Origin: JANYJA01 sp038229055
GTDB lineage: Bacteria > Acidobacteriota > Terriglobia > Bryobacterales > Bryobacteraceae
Assembly: GCA_038229055.1 (NCBI GenBank)
Contig: JBBROU010000004.1
Span: 18,999 to 82,998, forward strand
DNA length: 64,000 bases
Reading direction: 5' to 3'
Shown: in pieces, positions 27,923 through 38,818 of the stretch
Layout of the letters: each line of letters opens with the position of its first letter
How positions within the stretch are numbered: position 1 is the stretch's first letter
Notes under the pieces: model-generated
Database searches by the model: none
What the model was told of the DNA's origin: nothing
The model's input: the letters and a program-made list of their open reading frames with translations, nothing else
Made by a program: the position numbers and the translations under genes

Positions 27923-28285
27923 ATGGATACCGCACACTATAAAGATCTGCTGCTGCGCAAAGAACAGGAACTTCTGGACAGTATCGCCCGGCTCCAGAAG
28001 GATGCCGTCGAGTCCCCCTCCGCCGAAGTGCAGGATTCCGGCGACCTGTCGGTCTCCGACGTTGAGAAGGACTCCGCCTTCGACGAAAGCACGCGCCAGT
28101 GGAGCACCCTCGAGCAAGTCCGCGCAGCACTAGAGCGCATGGCGGACGGCACCTACGGCAAGTGTATCGAGGACGGCGAAGTAATTCCGCCTGCCCGCCT
28201 TGAGGCGATTCCATGGACTCCCTATTGCCTGAAGCATCAGGAAAAACGCGATGCCCCGCCCGAGACTGAAGGCGCGACTTTGTGA
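27923..28285 (+). CDS. DksA/TraR-type regulator with altered zinc ligands
   Basis: The 120-residue product has an N-terminal coiled coil (about residues 6-75) and the DksA C-terminal pattern DGTYGKCIEDGEVIPPARLE. The four-cysteine zinc finger is reduced: Cys81 and Cys102 remain, while the second position of each pair is Asp84 and His105. Family members enter the RNA polymerase secondary channel and modulate initiation. Whether zinc is still bound is uncertain. The coiled-coil tip region has an acidic DSGDLSVSD stretch. Confidence 0.82.
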   Translation: MDTAHYKDLLLRKEQELLDSIARLQKDAVESPSAEVQDSGDLSVSDVEKDSAFDESTRQWSTLEQVRAALERMADGTYGKCIEDGEVIPPARLEAIPWTPYCLKHQEKRDAPPETEGATL

Positions 28286-28430
28286 GCGAGCGCGTAAACG
28301 AGCGCCCTAAGCGAACGCCGTCAGGAAATACGTGAAAAGCGTTAGCGTTCGTCGCCGCGGATTAAAATCTCGAAATTCCGCGAGAAAAATCGCCCGTTCA
28401 AGCTACTATTTCTTCTATAAGGTTGAATCG

Positions 28431-29483
28431 ATGCGAAGAACTGTGCTTTTGAAGCTTGCGCTCGTTGTGTGCGCGAGCGCGCTACCCCTTCTGCCCGCCA
28501 CGGCACCCGCTGTTACCAACATCTGCTTCGTCGGGGATAGTTTCGTTACCAACGAAACCATCACCTTCCCGCTGCGCGCTTGGATGCAGCAAAAATTCGG
28601 CAACGCCAGCGTCGGCTTGGTCACCATGAATGCCGTTGACGTCACCCCCAACAGCGTCACCAACGTCCGGACCGGAAGTTGGACCGACTACCAGACCAAC
28701 GCGACCGGCCTCAACGCCGCCTACACGCGGAACTACACGGACAACGGCACCATCACGCTCAACGGCTCCGCCTTCGCGGGAACGCAGTTTGTGATTCATT
28801 ATCTTGGCCAAGTCTCTGGCGGCACCTTCTCCTACGCCGTCGATGGGGGCACGGCCACCCACGTTGACACCTCCGCATCCACGGGCTACCAGACGGTAAC
28901 CGCCGGCGGATTCACCAACGGTCCCCATACCCTGGTGATCAGCATGGTCCCGCCCGCCGCCGCGAACGGCGTGCTTATATACGGTGTTTCCGCGGAGTCT
29001 CCCGCCGGCGTCCGCGTCCACCGCATCGGCCATTCCGGCATGGAAGCCGCCGATTTCGCCGCGATGGATCAGAGCATCTGGCAAGCCGGTCTTCACGCTC
29101 TTGGCTGCAACATCACCATCCTGCAGTTCGGCACGAACGAGAAGTGGCATAACAAAAATCCCGCCGACATGATCCCCGCCCTGACGACGCTGATCGCCTC
29201 GGCTAAGACCGCGAATCCCGGCAGCGCTGTCATGCTGATCGCGCCCTGGGACAACACCATCCTTGCCGCCTACAACATGGGCCAATACGAAGCCTCGGTC
29301 CAAACCGCCGCCGGCACCAACGCCTTCATGAATATGTATCAGACCATGGGACCGCCCCCCGTCAACATCGCGCGTAACTACTATGCCGATTCGAACCCGT
29401 ACGTTCATCCGGATACGGCTGGCGGACAGGCTTGGGCTTACCAGATTTTTAAGTACTTGCTGCGCGGGCCGCTGCCGCGTTAA
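28431..29483 (+). CDS. Secreted SGNH/GDSL-type hydrolase
   Basis: The 350-residue product has a signal peptide (MRRTVLLKLALVVCASALPL, cleavage near residue 26). Block I is ICFVGDSFVTNE, with the nucleophile Ser in GDS. Block III is ITILQFGTNEKWH. Block V reads SNPYVHPDTAGGQAW, where the usual Asp of DxxH is not in place. The segment at about 85-190 is an inserted beta-rich region. The ATG at 28431 was preferred over 28332 because it starts the signal peptide. It is likely an esterase acting on acylated glycans; this is inferred. Confidence 0.75.
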   Translation: MRRTVLLKLALVVCASALPLLPATAPAVTNICFVGDSFVTNETITFPLRAWMQQKFGNASVGLVTMNAVDVTPNSVTNVRTGSWTDYQTNATGLNAAYTRNYTDNGTITLNGSAFAGTQFVIHYLGQVSGGTFSYAVDGGTATHVDTSASTGYQTVTAGGFTNGPHTLVISMVPPAAANGVLIYGVSAESPAGVRVHRIGHSGMEAADFAAMDQSIWQAGLHALGCNITILQFGTNEKWHNKNPADMIPALTTLIASAKTANPGSAVMLIAPWDNTILAAYNMGQYEASVQTAAGTNAFMNMYQTMGPPPVNIARNYYADSNPYVHPDTAGGQAWAYQIFKYLLRGPLPR

Positions 29484-30623
29484 TCACGCCTTCTTCAGCC
29501 AGCGATCCATCCACTGAAACGCGTCGCTCTGCATTTCCCGGTCGAACTTGTGCGGCCCCGGGTAGAACTTCGCGCGGTAGCGATCACTGGCGCCCGCCCG
29601 CCGGTACACGTCCGTAAGGATGCGGTCGGCCCGCTCCATCTCCGGCACCGTGAACAACTGGTCCTCATGGTTGTTCAGCACCATTGCGGCGTTGGGCACG
29701 TTGATTCCGAGAATCTCCGGATAGTCCAAGTCGCGCGGCAGCCCTGGCACATAAACCATCCACGTGTGCGTATAGCTTTTTGAAAGCAGGTAATCGCGCC
29801 ACGTTGTCATCATTCCGACGCAGCAGGAGCACTTAATCCGCTCGTCCACACCAGTTAGGTAAACCGTGCGCAGCCCCCCGCCGGAAAGCCCGCAGCATCC
29901 TACTCGCGAGGCATCCACTTCCGGGCGTGAGCATAGATAGTCGAGCGCCCGCTGGTCTTCTCCCGTGAAAACTCCCGGCCATGTGGTCCCCGCCGAGAAC
30001 AGGCTCTTCGCCATGATGTGCTCGTGATTCCCGGCAAACGCGTTATATCGCTTGATCTCGTCTTCGGCTTCCGGATCCCGTTCCGTCAGGCCGCTCAGGA
30101 TCGCCGCGGGCAGATCCCCCACGCGCACGCGGCGGCTGCCGAACGTAAACGCATCGTGAACCAGCACCACGTACCCGCGTCTGGCCAGATCGTTGGCCCA
30201 GGCATTTCCGCCGTAATACTGTTCCTGGTGCCGGATCATCATCGGGTGCGGATCTTTGCTCATCCGCGTGATCTTGCGATACCCGAAGTATTTGTTGCCC
30301 CCGTGGTCGTGCAGCCCGAGCACGGCCGGCAGTTTCCCCGTCGCCCCCAGTGGCTTCAGCAACAGCGCTTCGGTCGGCGGGCCGTACGGTAGCTGCCACT
30401 GCAGGTGCTCGATTGCGAGCCCGTCAAACTCAAGATGATGCTGCACCGTGACCGCGGGCGTGCCCCCGGAATTCGGCTGCATCAATGCCTCGCGGAACCT
30501 CTGCCGCGCTCGCGGACGCCACTCCGCGGCGTTTCCCGATGTCGCCAGACGGAAAGAAAGCTTCGGCGGATCGGGGGCAAGGTGCGCCGCCCATTCGCCG
30601 TAAGCGCCAAGCATATTCTGCAT
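29484..30623 (-). CDS. Alpha/beta hydrolase (acetyl-xylan-esterase/dienelactone hydrolase-like)
   Basis: The 379-residue product has no signal peptide. The nucleophile elbow is VGCCGLSGGGLRTV (Ser in GLSGG). LPAVLGLHDHGGNKYFGYR forms the oxyanion region, and GPHKFD near the C-terminus supplies the probable catalytic His. It ends directly against the stop of the convergent SGNH gene, with no intergenic base. The substrate is unknown. Confidence 0.78.
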   Translation of the reverse strand: MQNMLGAYGEWAAHLAPDPPKLSFRLATSGNAAEWRPRARQRFREALMQPNSGGTPAVTVQHHLEFDGLAIEHLQWQLPYGPPTEALLLKPLGATGKLPAVLGLHDHGGNKYFGYRKITRMSKDPHPMMIRHQEQYYGGNAWANDLARRGYVVLVHDAFTFGSRRVRVGDLPAAILSGLTERDPEAEDEIKRYNAFAGNHEHIMAKSLFSAGTTWPGVFTGEDQRALDYLCSRPEVDASRVGCCGLSGGGLRTVYLTGVDERIKCSCCVGMMTTWRDYLLSKSYTHTWMVYVPGLPRDLDYPEILGINVPNAAMVLNNHEDQLFTVPEMERADRILTDVYRRAGASDRYRAKFYPGPHKFDREMQSDAFQWMDRWLKKA

Positions 30624-30655
30624 TTGCGCTATAGCGTATCAAACGCCAGCCGGGC

Positions 30656-31063
30656 TTACCGCTTTTCTGCCAGATCCACCTTCGCTTGAGCTTGCATCAT
30701 ACTGGCCAGCGCGCTCGCCGGATCCAAATCCTCGGGCGGATCCTCCAGCACTTGATAGGCCTGGGCCAGCTCTTGACGTGCTTGGTCCATCTCAACTTCC
30801 GTCTTCCGGTGCGCGCCATCCGCCAACACCCGGACTTTATCCGGGAGAATCTCGACGAAACCGCCATAGACCGATAGATACTCCGTCTTGCCGCCTGCCG
30901 TATAACTCAGAATTCCGTTCGCGAGTTCCGAAATCAGTGGCGCGCGGCCGGCTTCCACGCCGTAGTACCCGTCGAGCCCGGGGATTTGCGCTTCGTTCAC
31001 CTGCTCGCGCAATAGCAGCCGCTCCGGCGTCGCCACCTCGAGCGTGAACTCCGATTCCGCCAT
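30656..31063 (-). CDS. atpC: ATP synthase F1 epsilon subunit
   Basis: The 135-residue protein has the beta-sandwich of epsilon (FTLEVATPERLLLREQVNEA, AGRAPLISELANGILSY, GGFVEILPDKVRVLADGAHR) followed by a helical hairpin (about 90-135). It forms part of the F1 central stalk and regulates hydrolysis. It is last in the atp cluster, 3 bases after atpD. Confidence 0.93.
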   Translation of the reverse strand: MAESEFTLEVATPERLLLREQVNEAQIPGLDGYYGVEAGRAPLISELANGILSYTAGGKTEYLSVYGGFVEILPDKVRVLADGAHRKTEVEMDQARQELAQAYQVLEDPPEDLDPASALASMMQAQAKVDLAEKR

Positions 31064-31066
31064 CCC

Positions 31067-32521
<1,455 letters not shown>

Positions 32522-32564
32522 ATTTTCTTAAACTCCGCGGCTACTCCAGCCGCTATTCCCGCCG

Positions 32565-33417
<853 letters not shown>

Positions 33418-33425
<8 letters not shown>

Positions 33426-34965
33426 GCGCGGAACTTCCCGCTAAAACTTTGCCGTCCGACAGAAAACGATCTTTAAATTCCTTCAGCGCCGCCGTCAGAT
33501 CTTTTTTCAATTGATCGTCCAGCGTCTTTTTCTCGCGAATCTGCTCGAAAATACCCGGATGCGCATTCTCGAAGAAGCGGTACATCTCCTCTTCGAAGGC
33601 GCGGCACTTCTCTACCGGTACGTCGTCCAGCACGCCCGTGGTTCCCGCGTAGATGATCGCGATCTGCTTCTCCACCGCCAGCGGCTGATACTGCTTCTGC
33701 TTCAGAATCTCGACCAGATGTTTGCCCCGGTTGAGCTGCGCCTGCGACGATTTATCCAGATCCGAGCCGAACTGCGCGAATGCCGCCAGCTCCCGGTACT
33801 GCGCCAGATCCAGCCGCAGCGTTCCCGCAATCTGCCGCATCGCTTTAATCTGCGCGCTGCCGCCTACGCGGCTCACCGACTGGCCCACGTTGATGGCCGG
33901 CCGCACGTTGGAGTTGAACAGATCGGCTTCGAGGAAGATCTGCCCGTCCGTAATTGAAATCACGTTAGTCGGAATGTATGCCGAAATGTCGCCCGTCTGC
34001 GTCTCGATAAACGGCAGCGACGTCAGCGATCCCCCGCCCAGCGACTTCGACATCATCGCCGCGCGCTCCAGCAACCGGCTGTGCAAATAGAACACATCGC
34101 CCGGAAACGCCTCGCGCCCCGGCGGGCGCCGCAGCAGCAGTGAAATTTCCCGGTACGCCGCCGCGTGCTTCGACAAGTCGTCGTAGATCGTCAAAGCGTG
34201 CCGCCCGTTGTCGCGGAAAAACTCGCCCATCGCGCAGCCCGCATAAGGCGCGATGTACTGCATAGGAGCCGGGTCGGAAGCGCTCGCCGACACCACGATG
34301 GTGTACTCCATCGCGCCGTGATCTTCCAGCGTCTTCACCACCTGCGCCACCGTCGACCGCTTCTGCCCAATGGCGACATAGATGCAAATCATGTCGCCGC
34401 CCTTCTGGTTCAGAATCGTGTCAATCGCGATTGCCGTCTTACCAGTCTGCCGGTCCCCGATCACCAGCTCGCGCTGGCCCCGGCCGATCGGAATCATTCC
34501 GTCGATGGCTTTGATGCCCGTCTGCAAAGGCTGCCGCACCGGCTGCCGGTCGATCACGCCCGGCGCCACGCGCTCGATGGCATTCACCTGCGTGGTCGCA
34601 ATCGGGCCTTTTCCATCCAGCGGCCGCCCCAGCGCATCCACCACGCGTCCGATCAGCGCATCGCCCACGGGCACGGACATAATGCGGCCCGTGCGCTTCA
34701 CTTCGTCGCCTTCGCGAATCACCGTGTAATCGCCCAGCAGCACCGCGCCCACCTGATCTTCCTCCAGGTTCATCGCGATGCCCGCAACGTCATGCGGAAA
34801 TTCAATCAGCTCGCCATACATCACCTTTTCCAGGCCATGGATGCGCGCAATGCCGTCCCCCACCGAGATCACCGAGCCCACTTCGCTCACGTCGATCGCG
34901 TTCTCGTAGTTCTCAATCTCCTGCCGGAGGATCTTCGTTATTTCGTCCGCTCTGATCTGAGCCAT
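33418..34965 (-). CDS. atpA: ATP synthase F1 alpha subunit
   Basis: The 515-residue non-catalytic nucleotide-binding subunit has Walker A ELVIGDRQTGKTAIAIDTIL (about residues 167-186), ICIYVAIGQKRSTVAQVV, DDLSKHAAAYREISLLLRRP and RPAINVGQSVSRVGGSAQ. Length and motifs are normal. Confidence 0.97.
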
Positions 34966-34977
34966 AATTCCGTTTTC

Positions 34978-35529
34978 CTAATTTGCGGCGAGTTTTCGCC
35001 CTAGAGCCGTTAGCTGCCCGCGCACCGATCCGTCATAGACGCTCGATCCCACGCGCGCCACCACTCCGCCGATCAGATCCGGATCCACCGCAAAGTGCAT
35101 CCGCATCTTCTTTCCCGTTACTTGCGCCAGCTTGTCCGACAGCCCCGCGCGTTCGCCGTCGCTCAGCTCGCGCGCCGACGCGACATCCGCCCGCACCACG
35201 CCCAGCCGCTCGTCCAGCAATACCTCGAACACTCCGGCCATTTCAGTAATTGCGCCCGACCGCCGGTGGTCGCTCAGCACCAAAAGAAAGTTGCGGATCA
35301 CGCGTGAAACCCCGAGCGCCGTTACCAGCCGGTCGATCACCGCGCGCTTCCGGCTCAGCGACACCGCCGGAGAGGTCAGCGCATTCCGCAGCTCCGCCGA
35401 GCCATTTACGATGTCTTCGAACGTGCGCAGATCGCGTAATGCCGTCGCCGGATCGAGTTTCGAGCCGGGAGCCGTCACTACGTCCACAAGGGCGCTCGCG
35501 TATCGTGATGCTATTGCCGATGAAGTCAT
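34978..35529 (-). CDS. atpH: ATP synthase F1 delta subunit
   Basis: The 183-residue protein begins with the helical delta domain (AIASRYASALVDVV) and carries SPAVSLSRKRAVIDRLV. The C-terminal signature segment DPDLIGGVVARVGSSVYDGS ends in VRGQLTALGRKLA. It couples F1 to the b/b' peripheral stalk and lies 12 bases upstream of atpA. Confidence 0.94.
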   Translation of the reverse strand: MTSSAIASRYASALVDVVTAPGSKLDPATALRDLRTFEDIVNGSAELRNALTSPAVSLSRKRAVIDRLVTALGVSRVIRNFLLVLSDHRRSGAITEMAGVFEVLLDERLGVVRADVASARELSDGERAGLSDKLAQVTGKKMRMHFAVDPDLIGGVVARVGSSVYDGSVRGQLTALGRKLAAN

Positions 35530-35538
35530 GGGGTTGAA

Positions 35539-36096
35539 CTAGGAGTGCAGCTCCCGCGCGAAGGCTCGGGTCAGCTCTTCCTGCGTTTGCGGTGTGATGC
35601 GTTCGCGAATCTTGCCCTCGGCCAGCTCGAGCGCCAGGTGCGCCGAATAACGCCGCAATTCCATGCGCGCTGCCTTGCCGCTGGCTTCAATCTCCTGCAG
35701 CGCATGCGCCTGCACGCGCGCCAACTCCGCCGCCGTTTCGCGCTGCAGCCGGTCGGCTTCGTGCTGTTGCTCAGCGCGCAGAGTCTTACGAATATTTAAG
35801 ATTTCCGTGTCCAGATTGACCAGCTTGGCGTTCACTTCAGCCGCCCGCGCATCCGCCGCGGCGCGCGATTTCTCCGCCTCGGCGATTCCGGCGCGAATCT
35901 CCTGCGACCGCGCCTCGAAGTACGGTCCACCCTTCTTCACCGCTAAGTAGCCCAGCGCGCCGGCTAGAATCGCGAAATTGGCCCACTTCCAGCCGATCAT
36001 TTCCTTTTCGGGCTTCTCGGACGCCTGCTCTTCCGCCGCGCGCAAGGGCGCCAGCGTCAGTAGCAGAGCCAAAAAACCGCCCGCCAAAATCTTCAT
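35539..36096 (-). CDS. atpF: ATP synthase F0 b subunit with signal-peptide-like leader
   Basis: The 185-residue protein has a leader that looks like a cleavable signal peptide (MKILAGGFLALLLTLAPLRA), then an acidic linker and a membrane segment (WANFAILAGALGYLAV, about residues 38-53). A long charged coiled coil makes the peripheral stalk. The double hydrophobic N-terminus is unusual for b subunits in general. It overlaps the b' stop by 4 bases. Confidence 0.88.
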   Translation of the reverse strand: MKILAGGFLALLLTLAPLRAAEEQASEKPEKEMIGWKWANFAILAGALGYLAVKKGGPYFEARSQEIRAGIAEAEKSRAAADARAAEVNAKLVNLDTEILNIRKTLRAEQQHEADRLQRETAAELARVQAHALQEIEASGKAARMELRRYSAHLALELAEGKIRERITPQTQEELTRAFARELHS

Positions 36097-36542
36097 GCCG
36101 CTTTGCCCCGCAGGATTCGCGTCGCAATCTGGTCGGCAATGGCCTCGCTCTCGTGAATCAGCGTTTCGCGCGCAGCCGCGGCCTCCGCAGCCAGATCCGC
36201 CTTGGCCTGCATCACACGCTCCTCCGCCTGTAGTTTCGCTTGCATCAGGGCATGCGAGTGCTCGTCGGCAATCGCGCGGTTGTTCTTATCGAGTTCGGCA
36301 TAAATCTCCGAGCGTGCCGCGGTCAGCGCCGTCTGATATTCCGCTACTCGTTTCTCCGCCTCGGCCAGGCTCGCTTCCGCCGCCTTGCGCGCTCCCTCGG
36401 TGGCATCGAATCGCGCGCCCAGCGTTTTCTCTAGCGGTTTAAAGAACATGAACCGCAGATAAAGGTGGAGCAGGAGCACCAGAAAAAAAGTCGGCAGCGC
36501 GTTTAGCAGTATCCCGCCCAGCGCATGTAAAGTAGCTTGCAT
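36093..36542 (-). CDS. ATP synthase F0 b' subunit
   Basis: The 149-residue protein has one N-terminal membrane segment (ALPTFFLVLLLHLYLRFMFF, about 15-34), then KPLEKTLGARFDATEGARKA and a coiled coil to the end. With the next gene it gives a b/b' heterodimer peripheral stalk. It is the first gene of the cluster; no a or c subunit gene is adjacent. Confidence 0.88.
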   Translation of the reverse strand: MQATLHALGGILLNALPTFFLVLLLHLYLRFMFFKPLEKTLGARFDATEGARKAAEASLAEAEKRVAEYQTALTAARSEIYAELDKNNRAIADEHSHALMQAKLQAEERVMQAKADLAAEAAAARETLIHESEAIADQIATRILRGKAA

Positions 36543-36595
36543 TATTTTTTAGAAAAACGCTTTTAGGAAAACAGCGAAGTGCGATTGAAATTAAC

Positions 36596-36624
36596 AAGTT
36601 ACCACACCCGGGACGGTGGGTCAA
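36596..36624 (-). promoter_or_regulatory. Candidate sigma70 promoter for the atp cluster
   Basis: Read on the minus strand, TTGACC (36624-36619) and TAACTT (36601-36596) are separated by exactly 17 bases, and the -10 box ends 53 bases before the b' ATG. The -35 box is good; the -10 box is weak. Confidence 0.4.
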
Positions 36625-36651
36625 AGCGCTCAAGGCCCCGCTCGCTTCTGC

Positions 36652-36888
36652 TTACGCGCGGGCGGCCAGTCGTTCCTCGATGCGGGTAAGCCTATTGTCT
36701 ATATCAATCACTTTGCCGGTGAGCACCTCGAAGCGATGCTCCATAGCATCAAAACGATTGTCCACTGAGCCAAAGCGGCTATTCATCACCGAACTTAGGT
36801 GCACATAAAGCACGACATTTACGCCTATGCCGATGAGGGCGAACAGCGCGGGCACACCGATTGCAAAGTAGAGCTGTGTGTCGTTCAT
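36652..36888 (-). CDS. Small membrane-anchored coiled-coil protein
   Basis: The 78-residue protein has one membrane segment (about residues 8-30, FAIGVPALFALIGIGVNVVL). Then come heptad-like repeats with the recurring pattern NRFDAMEHRFEVL and IDIDNRLTRIEERL. No function can be assigned. It lies upstream of the atp cluster on the same strand but probably has its own transcript, as the candidate atp promoter lies in between. Confidence 0.6.
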   Translation of the reverse strand: MNDTQLYFAIGVPALFALIGIGVNVVLYVHLSSVMNSRFGSVDNRFDAMEHRFEVLTGKVIDIDNRLTRIEERLAARA

Positions 36889-36900
36889 GCTCGCCTCCTA

Positions 36901-36930
36901 TGATATCCCTAAACGTGATATCCCTAAACG
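36901..36930. repeat. Perfect tandem duplication of a 15-bp unit
   Basis: TGATATCCCTAAACG occurs twice back to back (36901-36915, 36916-36930) in the region between the divergent small membrane protein and lolA. Each copy contains a GATATC palindrome. It may be a paired operator or a simple slip duplication. Confidence 0.9.
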
Positions 36931-36959
36931 CCGCCCCCCTCCCGCGCGTCACTAACTTT

Positions 36960-37592
36960 GTGATCCGAATTGCGCTGGGAAGCTGGCTGTGCCTCGCCGC
37001 CGCCTATGCCGCCGCTCCCACGCTCGACGCCACGCTCAAAGGCGTTGAGAAGCGCTACAACAGCGCCCAATCTCTAAAGCTCCAGTTCTCAGAAACTTAC
37101 CACCCGCCCCGCCGCCCCGCCCAAACCGAATCCGGCACGCTCTCCCTTCGCAAACCCGGCCGCATGCGCTGGGACTATTCCTCGCCCGCCGGCAAGCTCT
37201 TCCTCTCCGACGGCAAAACAGTTTACCTTTATACTCCCGACACCCACCGCGCCGAGCGCAGCAAGCTCAAAGAGACTGAGGACATGCGCGCGCCGCTGGC
37301 CTTCCTGCTCGGCAAGCTCAACTTCTGGAAAGAATTCAAGCGTTTCGATCTTCGCCAGGACTCATCCGGCCTCTGGATCGACGCCGTTCCCAACTCCGAT
37401 TCCCTGCCCTACTCGAAGGTAGAATTCCTCGTCACCCCGCAGTCGCAAATTAGCCGTCTCCGCGTCATCGGATGGGATCAGTCGATTCTCGATTTCACCT
37501 TCAGCGACGAGAAGCTCAACGCGCCGCTCGATGCCGCGCTCTTTGTCTTCCGCCCCGCTCCCGGCGTCGAAGTGGTGGAGGCTAACCCGTAG
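36960..37592 (+). CDS. lolA: Outer-membrane lipoprotein carrier protein LolA
   Basis: The 210-residue periplasmic chaperone is thought to ferry lipoproteins from LolCDE to the outer membrane. The signal peptide is IRIALGSWLCLAAAYAAA. The LolA pattern is ATLKGVEKRYNSAQSLKLQF, GTLSLRKPGRMRWDYSSP, GKLFLSDGKTVYLYTPD, and PLAFLLGKLNFWKEF. GTG at 36960 starts the signal peptide and gives the family length; ATG at 36900 would add 20 residues encoded partly by the tandem repeat. Neither start has a clear ribosome-binding site. Confidence 0.82.
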   Translation: MIRIALGSWLCLAAAYAAAPTLDATLKGVEKRYNSAQSLKLQFSETYHPPRRPAQTESGTLSLRKPGRMRWDYSSPAGKLFLSDGKTVYLYTPDTHRAERSKLKETEDMRAPLAFLLGKLNFWKEFKRFDLRQDSSGLWIDAVPNSDSLPYSKVEFLVTPQSQISRLRVIGWDQSILDFTFSDEKLNAPLDAALFVFRPAPGVEVVEANP

Positions 37593-37595
37593 CCC

Positions 37596-38807
37596 ATGCC
37601 CGAATTCGTTCTGAAATTTGCCGACACGCGCGGTCAAATCCATAACCAGGTCGCCGAAGCCACCACCGAGCAGGAAGCGCGCGAACGCCTCACCGGTCAG
37701 GGATTTCTGGTCTACTCCATTCGCCCCAAAGGCGCCATTGCCGGCCTCTCCAGCAATATCACCGGCCGCCGCGCCAAAATCAATCTCGAAAAGTTCCTCA
37801 TCTTCAATCAGCAGTTCGTCACTCTGATCCGCGCCGGTCTCCCAATCCTCAAGGGCCTCGACCTCCTGGCCGACCGCCTTACCGACCCCAAACTCACGCC
37901 CTACATCAAGCGCGTTCGCGATGAAGTCCGCCAGGGCACGCTACTTTCCGAAGCCTTCCGGCTGCAGGGCGTCTTCCCCAAAATCTACGTCACCTCGGTG
38001 ATGGCCGGCGAGAAAAGCGGCAGCCTCGGTGAGGTCCTCGAGCGCTACATCATTTACCAGAAGCTGTCTCTCGCCGTGCGCAAGAAAGTCCTGGTCTCGC
38101 TGATGTACCCGTGCGTGCTGCTGGTCCTGGTCTTCCTGCTGATCATCTTCCTGGTGACTTACGTCGTGCCCAATTTCGCCGCGCTCTATAGCAGCATGTC
38201 AGCCAAGCTCCCCACCATTACCATCGTCCTCATCGCCATCGGCACCACCGCCCGCAGCTACATTCTCTTTTTCCTCGCTGCCGCGGTCATCGGAGGGTTC
38301 CTCTTCTCCTGGTGGTCCCGCAAGGAATCCGCGCGCGAAAAACTCGACGCCATCAAAATTCGCATCCCGCTGCTCGGCGATATCTGGCTGAAGTATCAGG
38401 TCGCCCAGTTCTCGCGCGTGCTCAGCACGCTGCTCACCGGCGGCATCCCGCTGGTCCAGGGTCTTGAGACCGCGGCCGATTCGCTCGGCACCGCCCTGCT
38501 CCGCCGCACTCTGCAGACCGCCGGACGCTCCGTGCGCGAAGGTCAGGCTCTCTCCTATTCGCTCGCCAACACCGGCGTCTTCCCCGGCCTCGCCATCGAC
38601 ATGATTGAAGTCGGCGAATCCACCGGCGCGCTTCCCGTCATGCTCACCAGCGTCGCCGAATTCTACGAAGATGACGTCAACACCAAGATGACCGCGGCCC
38701 TTTCGCTCATCGAGCCCGCCATCATGATCGTCATGGGCATCTTCGTGGCCTTCGTGCTGATCGCCCTCTACCTGCCCATCTTCTCGCTCGCCGACACCAT
38801 CCGATAG
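37596..38807 (+). CDS. pilC: Type IV pilus/type II secretion inner-membrane platform protein (PilC/GspF)
   Basis: The 403-residue polytopic protein has two GspF domains (about residues 65-190 and 268-390). Signature segments include FNQQFVTLIRAGLPILKGLD, SVMAGEKSGSLGEVLERY and IDMIEVGESTGALPVMLTSV. Three membrane segments are visible. It is the assembly platform that works with the following ATPase. Three bases separate it from lolA. Confidence 0.92.
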   Translation: MPEFVLKFADTRGQIHNQVAEATTEQEARERLTGQGFLVYSIRPKGAIAGLSSNITGRRAKINLEKFLIFNQQFVTLIRAGLPILKGLDLLADRLTDPKLTPYIKRVRDEVRQGTLLSEAFRLQGVFPKIYVTSVMAGEKSGSLGEVLERYIIYQKLSLAVRKKVLVSLMYPCVLLVLVFLLIIFLVTYVVPNFAALYSSMSAKLPTITIVLIAIGTTARSYILFFLAAAVIGGFLFSWWSRKESAREKLDAIKIRIPLLGDIWLKYQVAQFSRVLSTLLTGGIPLVQGLETAADSLGTALLRRTLQTAGRSVREGQALSYSLANTGVFPGLAIDMIEVGESTGALPVMLTSVAEFYEDDVNTKMTAALSLIEPAIMIVMGIFVAFVLIALYLPIFSLADTIR

Positions 38808-38818
38808 AAAATAGATAT

